A stretch of DNA of 14,952 nucleotides from Treponema sp. Lineage in GTDB: Bacteria; Spirochaetota; Spirochaetia; Treponematales; Breznakiellaceae. Below are positions 1-7,961 of this stretch, one piece after another. The stretch is from the NCBI GenBank assembly GCA_020216655.1, contig JAIWNU010000138.1:1-14952 (forward strand), read 5' to 3'. Position 1 is the stretch's first letter. Each line of letters begins with the position of its first letter. Both the position numbers and the translations under genes were made by a program. The notes below the pieces were generated by a model. The model had not been told where the DNA came from, ran no database searches, and saw only the letters and a list, made by a program, of their open reading frames with translations.

Positions 1-977
1 TTGGGGTGATACCAGCTGTTGGGATTAAAAAGATCATTGGTATAAATAACGGGGAGATACAATCCCATTTTCAGTTTCCCGATAGAGAATACGGGTTGGA
101 TTACTGCTTTAGAATAAGTATTTCCATCGATAACCACAGAACCAATTTCAAAGCCCAGTATGTCTCCCAGCCATTTCATCAATTTAGATTCCTGGGCAGG
201 CTTGGATGCTGGTTTTTCTGCAGTTTCGGTGCTAGGAGTGCTGGTCTCTGCAACAGGAGCAGTAGTCTTTTCCTCAGGTTTTGCCTTTTCCTCTCCCTGT
301 GTGGTTTCTTGCTGAGGAACCGAAGCAGGATCTACGGCTTTAAATTCATCAACATCACCGAAATCATTGGAGAATTGTTCCGGAGTAAAGGGCGAAGGAA
401 TAAAACTGGGTCCGAAAACATCGGCAAACTGACCGGCACCAACTAAGATCGGCTGCAGAGTACCGTCAGCAAGGGTTTTCGCAAACTCTACGAGACCTCG
501 CCGTACATAGACCGCATCGCGGGCTCCCGCCACCACCAGCATGCTAAAATCGGTTCCCCGGACGCCACAGACCGCGGTCGGTGTTTTAATCTGGTATTTA
601 TTGCTGCCGACTGTCTTTGCCGCTACGGTTCTTATTTTTCCGCCGAGCAGGGCAAACTCGTTAGTGTCTTTGCCTGCGGAACCCGCGAGGCCTTCTACTT
701 TAAAGCTGGTATTCCGGGCTATTTTGATAATACTGCCGTTTGGATCCAGTTTTAATTCCGCGTTGGTGGCCAGAGTTTTAATTGTTTCTCCCGGCAATAT
801 CTCGTCTCCGACATAGGCGCTGCGGATGGTTCCTCCGCTGGTCAGTATTTGGATCGCTGTTTCATCGTCCGCATATACCAGGAGCGCCTTGGGTCCTGTC
901 TGGGCGAACAGGCCGTTTGCAGCCACAAACAAAGCAATAAAAAATAATGCAAAAAATCTATTATATTTTTGCAACAT
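1..977 (-). CDS. FecR-domain secreted protein with C-terminal barrel-like region (3' end beyond window)
   Basis: The frame is open from ATG at 977 to the left edge, giving 325 residues without a stop. A strong Shine-Dalgarno (GGGAGGAT) sits just upstream. A signal peptide with a hydrophobic core (residues 8-23) probably ends at LFA-Q (25/26). The FecR fold follows (about residues 30-180), with its signature CGVRGTDF at 137-144. In the known family this periplasmic beta domain acts in FecR sigma regulators, but it is also common as a stand-alone envelope module. Next is a Pro/Glu/Thr-rich linker (about 213-262), then the start of a region (SIGKLKMGLYLPVIY) that looks like beta-barrel strands and matches the barrel protein just upstream. 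No transmembrane anti-sigma helix or sigma gene is visible, so an outer-membrane structural role is more likely than signalling. It lies 15 nt behind the 463-aa gene, probably in the same transcript. Confidence 0.85.
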   Translation of the reverse strand, partial: MLQKYNRFFALFFIALFVAANGLFAQTGPKALLVYADDETAIQILTSGGTIRSAYVGDEILPGETIKTLATNAELKLDPNGSIIKIARNTSFKVEGLAGSAGKDTNEFALLGGKIRTVAAKTVGSNKYQIKTPTAVCGVRGTDFSMLVVAGARDAVYVRRGLVEFAKTLADGTLQPILVGAGQFADVFGPSFIPSPFTPEQFSNDFGDVDEFKAVDPASVPQQETTQGEEKAKPEEKTTAPVAETSTPSTETAEKPASKPAQESKLMKWLGDILGFEIGSVVIDGNTYSKAVIQPVFSIGKLKMGLYLPVIYTNDLFNPNSWYHP

Positions 978-992
978 GAACATCCTCCCTTT

Positions 993-2384
993 TCAGAACT
1001 GAATCGAGCTCATGAGGCTCGATGTTACTATATAATTGCCAGTGGCGGGATCGTAACGCAGGTTGTATAACAGGCTTAAGACCGCAGGACCCGTTCTGTA
1101 ATTAATTTTAGCACCGATTACCGCGTTTTCAGGGCTCACAAGATCTTTCCAGAAGTTGCCTGTACCGATGGGACTCGGAGCGCCTAAATAGTATTTTTCA
1201 TAGAGGGCGTCAAAAGAAAAGCCTGCGAGGAAGCCCTCCGCCAAGGTAAATACGCCCCGGAGATGGGGGTAGTCGGTAATGCGCGGATTGGTATCAGGGG
1301 CAGCCTTAAATGGCCCGTCCAGCGTAGCCTGGAATACAATCGCGTCGGACAGCAATGAGAAACCGAGGTTCGCGAGCCAGCCAGCATATACGGAACCAGA
1401 GGCTTCCTGCTGGAGAGCCTGATATTTAAGATGCCGGAAAAGGTCATAGGAACCATCAAAATAGGTCGGAATAAAATCAGGTCCAAGGAGCCGTATCTGG
1501 GCTCCGTACAGCATGAAGCCCGCCATTTTTCCACCCATACCAACCATACTGCCCCAGCGTCCTTTGGGTTCAAAGGCAAGGTCAGCAAAGGCGGCCATAT
1601 TTACAAGAGACGTACTCAGGACCGGCAATTTTGTGTCTACCCCTGCGATGGTAACCGTCTCAGCGGAACCAATCATAGTCTTAAAGGTATCGCTGGCATA
1701 GCGCAGTGGATCCGTGTCTGCAGCGACGGTGGCTCCGATTTGCAGATTTTTAAGCAGCGGCATCTCGGTGCCGGCAAGGGGCCTTACATAGAGGCGGGTT
1801 CCAAAAACATCAAACTTTGCGAGGTTTCCCGCAAAGGTTTCGATTCCTACATAGGGAAAGTCGAAAAGCTGGCCGTCCACGTCCAGGGCGGCACCAAAAA
1901 TTCGTGTTTCAGGAAGGAAGCGGGTATTGGAGTAGTTTCCCATAATAAAGCCGTTTCCCAGGGTGCCGTCATCGAAGGATCCGAGCTTTACAAAAAGGTT
2001 TTCACCCTTTTGGCCATAACGGACATAGGCAATTTTGGGTAAATATAACTCAAAAAAGCTTTTTCCTGCTTTTTCAGGAATCCAGTCCGGTTCGTATATT
2101 TCTATGGCCGTTCCGTTTTGTCCTGGTTTGATATTGAAATGCAGGGTAACATCCAGGCCTACACCAATTTTCCCAAAAGAAATATCAGGTTTTAAGGCAA
2201 GTTTTTGATAGGTTGCCTGATTGGTACTGTCTGCTGGTGCAGTAGGATCTATTGGTAAGGTTTCTGTTCCCAGACCCAGTTCAAACTTAAACCCAAATGG
2301 TGACGCTGCATCGCTTCCTTCAGCCACAACAAAAGAAAGGCTGATAAAAACTAATAAGGTGACGACTAAAAGCCTGTTTCTCAT
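993..2384 (-). CDS. Outer-membrane beta-barrel protein, 463 aa, function unknown
   Basis: I chose ATG 2384 because an SD (GGAGGA) lies about 8 nt upstream and the product then begins directly with a signal peptide (MRNRLLVVTLLVFISLSFVVA, likely cut near residue 21). An in-frame upstream start at 2405 would only add seven residues before it. The mature protein shows alternating polar/hydrophobic beta strands, Gly and aromatic residues throughout, a distinctive stretch YVRYGQKGENLFVKLGSFDD and a terminal SSIQF, the C-terminal Phe beta signal expected for BamA-dependent barrels. No catalytic motif is seen. The N-terminal strands (ATYQKLALKPDISFGKIGVGLDV) align with the visible end of the downstream FecR protein, suggesting paralogous barrels. 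The gene follows the giant SprA-like gene by 71 bp and has its own copy of a conserved promoter-like element. A porin or assembly role is possible but not shown. Confidence 0.8.
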   Translation of the reverse strand: MRNRLLVVTLLVFISLSFVVAEGSDAASPFGFKFELGLGTETLPIDPTAPADSTNQATYQKLALKPDISFGKIGVGLDVTLHFNIKPGQNGTAIEIYEPDWIPEKAGKSFFELYLPKIAYVRYGQKGENLFVKLGSFDDGTLGNGFIMGNYSNTRFLPETRIFGAALDVDGQLFDFPYVGIETFAGNLAKFDVFGTRLYVRPLAGTEMPLLKNLQIGATVAADTDPLRYASDTFKTMIGSAETVTIAGVDTKLPVLSTSLVNMAAFADLAFEPKGRWGSMVGMGGKMAGFMLYGAQIRLLGPDFIPTYFDGSYDLFRHLKYQALQQEASGSVYAGWLANLGFSLLSDAIVFQATLDGPFKAAPDTNPRITDYPHLRGVFTLAEGFLAGFSFDALYEKYYLGAPSPIGTGNFWKDLVSPENAVIGAKINYRTGPAVLSLLYNLRYDPATGNYIVTSSLMSSIQF

Positions 2385-2407
2385 ACAACTGGTCCTCCAT
2401 GTCATTC

Positions 2408-2429
2408 ATAGTATACTACAAAATTGACT
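2408..2429 (-). promoter_or_regulatory. Palindromic promoter/operator element, copy A
   Basis: This 22-bp element matches the one at 7616-7637 in 20 of 22 positions. It contains the perfect palindrome TAGTATACTA, within which TATACT can serve as a -10 box reading leftwards. The predicted start of transcription would lie about 19 nt before ATG 2384, leaving a short leader that holds the SD. No good -35 box at normal spacing is visible, so either an activator is needed or the palindrome is a repressor site. It probably gives the 463-aa and FecR genes their own promoter within the cluster. Confidence 0.55.
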
Positions 2430-2455
2430 AAAAACCAGCAATAATACCTATTTTG

Positions 2456-5400
2456 TTAGAATTGGACCTTAATTTGGATTCCCGTACTGCCAAGTAAGGT
2501 AAAGCTGTTTTTTTCTAAATTGTGGTCATATTGAGCTTTGCCGAAGGCGCTTATGGTAAGGCGGTTGCGTATCCTTACAATGGATTCATGGCTTATGCTT
2601 AATTGCCATGTATCAGAGCTGCCCATATCTATTTTTGTTTCTAGTGTCTCTTTTTGCAGCAATTCTGCCGGGGATGCTGCCATTTCAGCAAGGCCGGGTA
2701 TGCTGTTTTGTATCCTTGTATTTGATGAAAGGGTTCTGAAAAGCGCTCCCAATAGGCTCTGAGGATTGGGCCGGGTCCAAGAGAGCCCCAGAGCATCGGA
2801 CCAGCGGGTTTGCATAAGATTCAATGCATTGTTGATTTCTAGACTAGATCCAGAAAACCCATAAAAGGAAGAGCGCTGCTGGAGGACCGCTTTCCATTCC
2901 TGCAAAATATAGTCGCTGTAAGTGAAATTAAGACTAAGCTGCTGTGAAAATTCATCATCCCGATAAACCTTAATGAGAGGGCTCTGGCCATAGGCACCGA
3001 ACAGATTGACCGCCGATGAGGCGACGCTGGTTTCCCAGAAAAGTTTATCCGTATAGTTCAATAAATTCCGTTCAGCCCTTCTTGCTATTTTAGACTCTAG
3101 CCTTGCAGGGAATATGAGGGCCCACGGATTTGCAGGGGAAGGGGCCTGAATAGAAAACGTGTAGCTATCAATAAAAGATAATGAACCCAGTCCGCCGCTT
3201 TGCCCATCCTGATTTAAAATGAAATACTCTTTGAGCTCCGGCGCAAAAAGCCCATAAATCGGAGGAATCAGCACTATTTTTTGATGAGCGCTGATAAACG
3301 ACGCGTATTGGTCTGCATCAGTCCATAAGCTTGAGCCTGCGCCAGAACTATTCTGTTTAATCTCCCGGCGAAATCCCGCATTTCCCTTAAGGGCCGAAAA
3401 GGTAAATGGAAATGAAAACCCGTACTGAATAGCCTGATCCGCCGCATTCAAATTTTTCTGAGACCGGGAACTCATAACAGCATCAGCAGAAAATCCTAAA
3501 GGTTTTAGTTCTAGTCCGCTTTTTGCACCAAGGGTCCATACTCGGCTTCGTGCATCGAGCCCTTCGTCCGGCAAAAGGCTTTTCATGCTTTCGGTCCATA
3601 CAAGGGAGTATCCCGCGCTGGTCCCGGAAAACGCCTCCGCTGCGCTGTTGGTATACGATAGATCCCCTGTAGAAGCTATATAGAACACTTTATTCCGGCT
3701 TTCGGCGCTGTATTTCCATTGGCGCTGAACAGTAACAATTTCCTGACTGGCCTGGGCGGAAAGGCTGGCTGTAAATGACAAGTCGGGCATGAGTATACGC
3801 GGGATGCTTACTTTTCCTGTTCCCTGATGCGTATAACTTGTTTGGTCTAGGGAAAAACTGTTCGTAACTTCCAGGGGGCCCAAGGGGAGGGTAATGCGGT
3901 GGGCGCCGTTCCAGATAAGGCTATTCTGCTCCGCGGTGATTCCGCCCTGCAGCTCTATCGGGCAGCCCAGGAGAACAAAAGACGCGGAAGATTGGTTCTG
4001 AATGTTGGTAAAGGCTGCAGGGTAGGGGGCTTCCGCGGGAAGCTGGTAGAGGCCTTCGGAGGAACTGAGAAGCTTAAGATCCGAAAGGATGGGGACCTTG
4101 TTCAGGGATAGGCGCGGTCCTTTTTGATTCCACTGCACCGAGAGGCCGCTCCGTCCCTGGAAGCTTGCGACAGCCTCGGTGAATAGGATCTCATCAACAG
4201 CAAAATTCCCAGCAGGTAAGGTTGATGAACTATCCTGAGGCAAAAGATAAAAGGCTACATATTGATAAAGCCCCTCCGCAGTAGTTCCGCCGAGGCCCTC
4301 GGTCCCCGCGGGCATAAAAGTTACCGTTGCATTTTGTATGGCCTTTCCATCTATAAATACCTGTTTCTGGCTCGTATTATATTGAATGTCAACCTTGGAC
4401 CACTGGCCTGGCGTGAAGGAAGAAATGGGGATACGGACCTTGATGTAGGGGCTTGCGAAACGGTCAAGGCTGGAAGCCACGAGGATGACCAATGTGCCGC
4501 TATTTAGGCTTGTCTGATCCGTACTTGACTGCGGCCCTCTGACAAAAAGAGTCAGGTTTTTGTAATTTTCTGGCGGCGGCGCCAGTACCCGGCTGTCCGC
4601 CCCGGCTCCCATGCCGCCCGTGCTGGTGCCAAGGCCGCTAAAGGAGACCTCCAGGACCCGCTGAGGCGCGCCTGCGGGATGAAGCTTGTCGATCAGGTCG
4701 CCGTAGCGGCTGCGGAGGCTTGGGTCGGCAAATTCTCGCGCATCGACCTGCGCATCGCTCTCCGCAGCCGCTGGCCGCGGCAGCCCTCCAGCAACCACGA
4801 TGGGCCGGGTACTGGCGCCGCTCACGACCGGCGGGCCTGAGATGAGCCGGGTACTCAGCGTGTAGTCTGTGCCGCTTGTAACCACCACAAGCCGCATGGC
4901 CCGGGCCCCAGCTAGGGCCCGCCGGTCGGCCTCGCTTAAGGTAAGGGTGGCGGTCTGCCATTGGGACGGCAATGTTGCGCCAGGCGCGAGGCTTGAGCTA
5001 TTAAATATTTCCGCGGTAAGGACGATGGCGCTGTTTTCCCAGCCCGTGCTGCCCGTGTCGCTTGAGCCCGTGCTGCCAGAAGCGGTACCAGATGCGCCGT
5101 CCAGGGCGCCGATCTGAAGGTAAACTTGTACGGTGATACCCGTAAGCGAAGGGGGAACATGGTAAAACCTGAAGGGTATAACAATGTGGCGAGCCCCCGC
5201 CAAGGCGCTTGAGGCATCTTCCATCGGTACTTGGAATCCCGCCCAGAAACGGATTTCGGTATAGGTGGCTTCGCCGACTAAAACCATAGTATCCAGGGTA
5301 CTGTCGCTCACCAGGTAGGGGCCGGTTCTGTCTGAGATAAGCCGGGCCCCATCCCAGTCAATCCCGTGAAGCGTGCTGATGCCGAGGATGTCCGTAGAGC

Positions 5401-7606
5401 TATAGGAACGGTAGACCAGGTCTGCCTGGTTGTCTGCTGTAAGCGCGGGCAAAGGCGAGCGATAATCATTAAGGCTTCGGGGTAGAAAACTCTGATAAAA
5501 GCCTGAAACAGGGAAGGGTTCGGCGTAACGGGCCCCTTCCATCCCTAAAATGCGGTATATGCCCGTTGTGTCTTCCTGTCGGTAAAAGAGACCCGCCCTG
5601 CTGTAAAGAGCCAGATTTTCCCAATCCCATCTGAGGCTTCCCGAAAGGCCCACCGTGCCGGGACTGGTGCTGGAGCCTTCCGAAAATGCATCGGGGCTCA
5701 CGTTCCAGCGCAGTCCCATGGCTAGTTCTGCGGAAAAGGCCCCTCCGCTCTGGTAGCTCGCCCCGATACCTGCAGAGAGGCTCCCGAAACGCCGTTCTTC
5801 ACTCCGTTTAAGGTACTGGATCCGTATCCACTCCTGATCTGATGGAGGACTAGCCAGGCGGACCTCTCCGGTTTCACTGTCATAGCTTGCAAAGGGATCC
5901 GGAAGTCCGTTCCGGTATACCTGTACTGAGCCGGGGAGTACATCCTTTCCTATAAAGAGGGATCCTGGACTACCATAGGTGGTAACAAGAATCGCTTTAT
6001 CAAGACTCGCGGAACTGGAGGCGGGAAGGTAGAGCTCAGGATGCTGATTGACCAGGGGCCAGCGGCTTTCAGTACTGCGGATGTCGTAGTCCTTCGTCGT
6101 ATCCACCAGCTCATAGAGGGTTGCACCGGTAGCAGCGCTGGAAGCCGCATCGCTTGTACCGCTAGAGCTAGCGGCGGTAGCTGATGCTGTGGATGTAATG
6201 ACGCTATATGAAGAGAGGGGCTCCAGGGAATAGCCCTTTTCCGGCTCCCCTGCGGAGCGGTTAACTAATTGTACTTTAGCGGAGGCCCCCGCTTGGATCT
6301 GGTACCTGCTGAGACGCTCGAAGGGGGAGAATGTGCCCCGTTCCCAGATAACCAGGCAGCTTGTGCTGCCAATAGTCACCGTTGCAGGTTTGTTGTTGTC
6401 AGTCCCGATGTAATTTGTATTTTTCTGCCCCGGCTGCGGGTAGTTCCGGAGGGCAAACTTAACCGCACTGGAATTAAAAGCCCCCTGTGCCGCGCCGAGG
6501 AAACCGGGGCCCGCAGCTGATGTATCTCCGTAGGAGCCGAGGCTGCTTGACCAGGGATTGTTAGAGGCTCCCTTCCGATAAGCCACGGCGAGGCGCTTCC
6601 CCGCCGCAAGGACCGAGGGACTGCGTATTTCAATGATCCCATAGCGGGCGCTTGCAGCGTATTCGGAGGCTAAAGCTAATCTCCAGCGAGATCCATATTC
6701 ATCAATCTGGTCACCCTTGGGATCTTCGATATAGAGCACCGGGACCGTATCCAGGCTTTCATCGGGGAGCACAAAGGAGTAGCCCCGGACCATGCTGGAA
6801 AGTTCGATGCTGTTCGTGCTTATTTCCCGGCTTCCGATGTAGTTTTTTTCTTTCAGTTTTGCCCCGTCGTAGCGGACCATGCCATGTACGGTAAGCTGCG
6901 GTTGCTTGCTGCTATTCTGCGGTTTAAGACTCTTACTTTGACTATCCTGGGCAGACGCATCACCGGGCTGGCTTATTTTTTCACCCCTGAGAATGTCAGC
7001 AAAGAGCCATCGGGTATAAAACCCAAAGGAAGATGGGCTTGAGCCCCCCAGGTCCAGGTATGGAAAACGGGGGAAATCAAGGCCCGTGTTGCCAACCCCA
7101 GCGTATTGCAGTTTCTCATTAAGAGTCCCCTGATAGCCTGCCCGGTAGGTATTAAGATCATAGTTATCTAAAAAGCTTGCTTCTAAAAACCAGCGGTCCC
7201 GGATCCAAAGGCTCAAGGTAAGATCCGCCTTCTGGGTAAAAAGCAGGGGATTGTTTGTCGCTGCGGCTTGTAAACCTAAATCGGTGAGAGCAAGGCCGCC
7301 CTGGGCAGTGAGACCCGCTTCCCAAGACCCCTGGAGGAGGAGATTCACCGAACTGTCGTTTCTTGAAAGATTAAAAAGAGAAGGAGAGGCTTCCTCCGCC
7401 TGTCTTGATGGTATTGATGAAAGCCCCCCTGGGTCAGTAGCGGTAGTGGAAAGGCTGCTTCCCTGTACGACAGCAGGTGAAGGATTGTCGTTTTGCGCAA
7501 GGGCTGGGCTTGCGAATAAAATAGCGAATAAAATCAATATCAGAAAAAGAAAAATGGGTGAGTCTTTTTGTTTTACTGTGTGACAGATGCTTCGCAAAGA
7601 ACCCAT
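2456..7606 (-). CDS. Giant outer-membrane protein, SprA-like architecture (about 1716 aa)
   Basis: The open frame extends upstream to 7723. ATG 7606 is preferred because it yields a signal peptide (hydrophobic 18-33, cleavage near ASPALA-Q, 37/38) and because longer starts overlap the divergent gene. The mature protein is almost all beta. About 45-250 holds strand-rich segments with an FGFYTRWLFADIL-type stretch. About 470-500 is a Ser/Ala linker. About 560-585 has a VYRNGLPDP...YDSETGEVRL motif typical of large beta-barrel translocon-like proteins. About 780-910 and 1015-1150 resemble carbohydrate-binding or LamG-like beta sandwiches, split by a Gly/Ser linker near 835-855. About 1190-1716 is barrel-like and ends IQIKVQF, a C-terminal Phe beta signal. 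The order resembles SprA, the type IX secretion barrel of Bacteroidetes, but similarity is judged by eye. No other T9SS gene is seen. No SD precedes the start. It heads the leftward cluster. Confidence 0.8.
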   Translation of the reverse strand: MGSLRSICHTVKQKDSPIFLFLILILFAILFASPALAQNDNPSPAVVQGSSLSTTATDPGGLSSIPSRQAEEASPSLFNLSRNDSSVNLLLQGSWEAGLTAQGGLALTDLGLQAAATNNPLLFTQKADLTLSLWIRDRWFLEASFLDNYDLNTYRAGYQGTLNEKLQYAGVGNTGLDFPRFPYLDLGGSSPSSFGFYTRWLFADILRGEKISQPGDASAQDSQSKSLKPQNSSKQPQLTVHGMVRYDGAKLKEKNYIGSREISTNSIELSSMVRGYSFVLPDESLDTVPVLYIEDPKGDQIDEYGSRWRLALASEYAASARYGIIEIRSPSVLAAGKRLAVAYRKGASNNPWSSSLGSYGDTSAAGPGFLGAAQGAFNSSAVKFALRNYPQPGQKNTNYIGTDNNKPATVTIGSTSCLVIWERGTFSPFERLSRYQIQAGASAKVQLVNRSAGEPEKGYSLEPLSSYSVITSTASATAASSSGTSDAASSAATGATLYELVDTTKDYDIRSTESRWPLVNQHPELYLPASSSASLDKAILVTTYGSPGSLFIGKDVLPGSVQVYRNGLPDPFASYDSETGEVRLASPPSDQEWIRIQYLKRSEERRFGSLSAGIGASYQSGGAFSAELAMGLRWNVSPDAFSEGSSTSPGTVGLSGSLRWDWENLALYSRAGLFYRQEDTTGIYRILGMEGARYAEPFPVSGFYQSFLPRSLNDYRSPLPALTADNQADLVYRSYSSTDILGISTLHGIDWDGARLISDRTGPYLVSDSTLDTMVLVGEATYTEIRFWAGFQVPMEDASSALAGARHIVIPFRFYHVPPSLTGITVQVYLQIGALDGASGTASGSTGSSDTGSTGWENSAIVLTAEIFNSSSLAPGATLPSQWQTATLTLSEADRRALAGARAMRLVVVTSGTDYTLSTRLISGPPVVSGASTRPIVVAGGLPRPAAAESDAQVDAREFADPSLRSRYGDLIDKLHPAGAPQRVLEVSFSGLGTSTGGMGAGADSRVLAPPPENYKNLTLFVRGPQSSTDQTSLNSGTLVILVASSLDRFASPYIKVRIPISSFTPGQWSKVDIQYNTSQKQVFIDGKAIQNATVTFMPAGTEGLGGTTAEGLYQYVAFYLLPQDSSSTLPAGNFAVDEILFTEAVASFQGRSGLSVQWNQKGPRLSLNKVPILSDLKLLSSSEGLYQLPAEAPYPAAFTNIQNQSSASFVLLGCPIELQGGITAEQNSLIWNGAHRITLPLGPLEVTNSFSLDQTSYTHQGTGKVSIPRILMPDLSFTASLSAQASQEIVTVQRQWKYSAESRNKVFYIASTGDLSYTNSAAEAFSGTSAGYSLVWTESMKSLLPDEGLDARSRVWTLGAKSGLELKPLGFSADAVMSSRSQKNLNAADQAIQYGFSFPFTFSALKGNAGFRREIKQNSSGAGSSLWTDADQYASFISAHQKIVLIPPIYGLFAPELKEYFILNQDGQSGGLGSLSFIDSYTFSIQAPSPANPWALIFPARLESKIARRAERNLLNYTDKLFWETSVASSAVNLFGAYGQSPLIKVYRDDEFSQQLSLNFTYSDYILQEWKAVLQQRSSFYGFSGSSLEINNALNLMQTRWSDALGLSWTRPNPQSLLGALFRTLSSNTRIQNSIPGLAEMAASPAELLQKETLETKIDMGSSDTWQLSISHESIVRIRNRLTISAFGKAQYDHNLEKNSFTLLGSTGIQIKVQF

Positions 7607-7620
7607 GAATAGTGTATAGT
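7591..7620 (+). promoter_or_regulatory. Possible rightward promoter for the DUF503 operon
   Basis: TTCGCA (7591-7596) and TATAGT (7615-7620) form a weak -35/-10 pair with an 18-bp spacer, overlapping the start of the divergent giant gene and the palindromic element. The resulting leader would contain a small hairpin (CCTGG paired with CCAGG, 7635-7651) that touches the SD of the first gene. This is a tentative call. Confidence 0.25.
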
Positions 7621-7637
7621 ATACTACAAGATTGCCT
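7616..7637 (-). promoter_or_regulatory. Palindromic promoter/operator element, copy B
   Basis: This second copy of the 22-bp element lies between the giant gene (minus) and the DUF503 gene (plus). The palindrome TAGTATACTA occupies 7617-7626. Read leftwards, its TATACT would start transcription only about 4-5 nt before ATG 7606, so the giant mRNA may be almost leaderless. Because the core is symmetric it can also act as a -10 or operator for the rightward operon, so both directions may be controlled together. Confidence 0.55.
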
Positions 7638-7661
7638 GGTGTAATGCCAGGGGGGCAGACT

Positions 7662-7949
7662 ATGGTTGTTTCGATGATACAGATGATCTTTGAAATCCCC
7701 GATGTGGAAAGCATTAAGGACAAACGGAAAATAGTAAGGTCCGTAAAGGATAAGCTCCAGCGCCAGTTTCACATGAGCGCAGCAGAAATAGACCTGCAGG
7801 ATTCACTTTCTTTTGCCCATATCGGCGGGGCTTTGGTTTCTAATTCCCGAACCTTTGGCGAATCGGTGCTGAACAAGGCATTTTCCATGATAGAACAGGA
7901 AGTACCGGTGAGAATCCAGGATGTACAAATATATTCGGAGGAATTTTAA
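7662..7949 (+). CDS. DUF503 (YlxP-like) family protein, 95 aa
   Basis: ATG 7662 is chosen over TTG 7632 and ATG 7644 because a G-rich SD (AGGGGGG) sits six bases before it and because family members begin close to this point. The sequence follows the DUF503 pattern well: a beta strand (MIQMIFEIPD), the conserved turn SIKDKRKIVRSVKDKL, then FHMSAAEIDLQD and a second strand GGALVSNS, ending with a helix VLNKAFSMIE. Length is normal for the family. The small ferredoxin-like fold has no proven function. In Firmicutes the homologue ylxP sits near infB and rbfA, which has led to guesses about translation or ribosome roles. Here it instead leads an operon with two envelope genes, 12 nt ahead of a lipoprotein gene. 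A cytosolic location is expected, since there is no signal peptide. Confidence 0.88.
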   Translation: MVVSMIQMIFEIPDVESIKDKRKIVRSVKDKLQRQFHMSAAEIDLQDSLSFAHIGGALVSNSRTFGESVLNKAFSMIEQEVPVRIQDVQIYSEEF

Positions 7950-7961
7950 CAGGAGTGTGTC

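Noticed and set aside
6..446. Plus-strand open frame with hydrophobic Phe/Leu-rich product
   Set aside because: It lies antisense to the FecR gene, whose own frame has a signal peptide, FecR motif and SD; the plus frame has no SD or family resemblance.
1431..2042. 203-aa plus-strand frame
   Set aside because: It is a shadow of the barrel gene on the minus strand, with unlikely composition and no start signal.
7635..7651. Riboswitch-like hairpin before the DUF503 gene
   Set aside because: It is only a 5-bp GC stem plus wobble pairs in a leader of about 35 nt, too small for any known riboswitch class.
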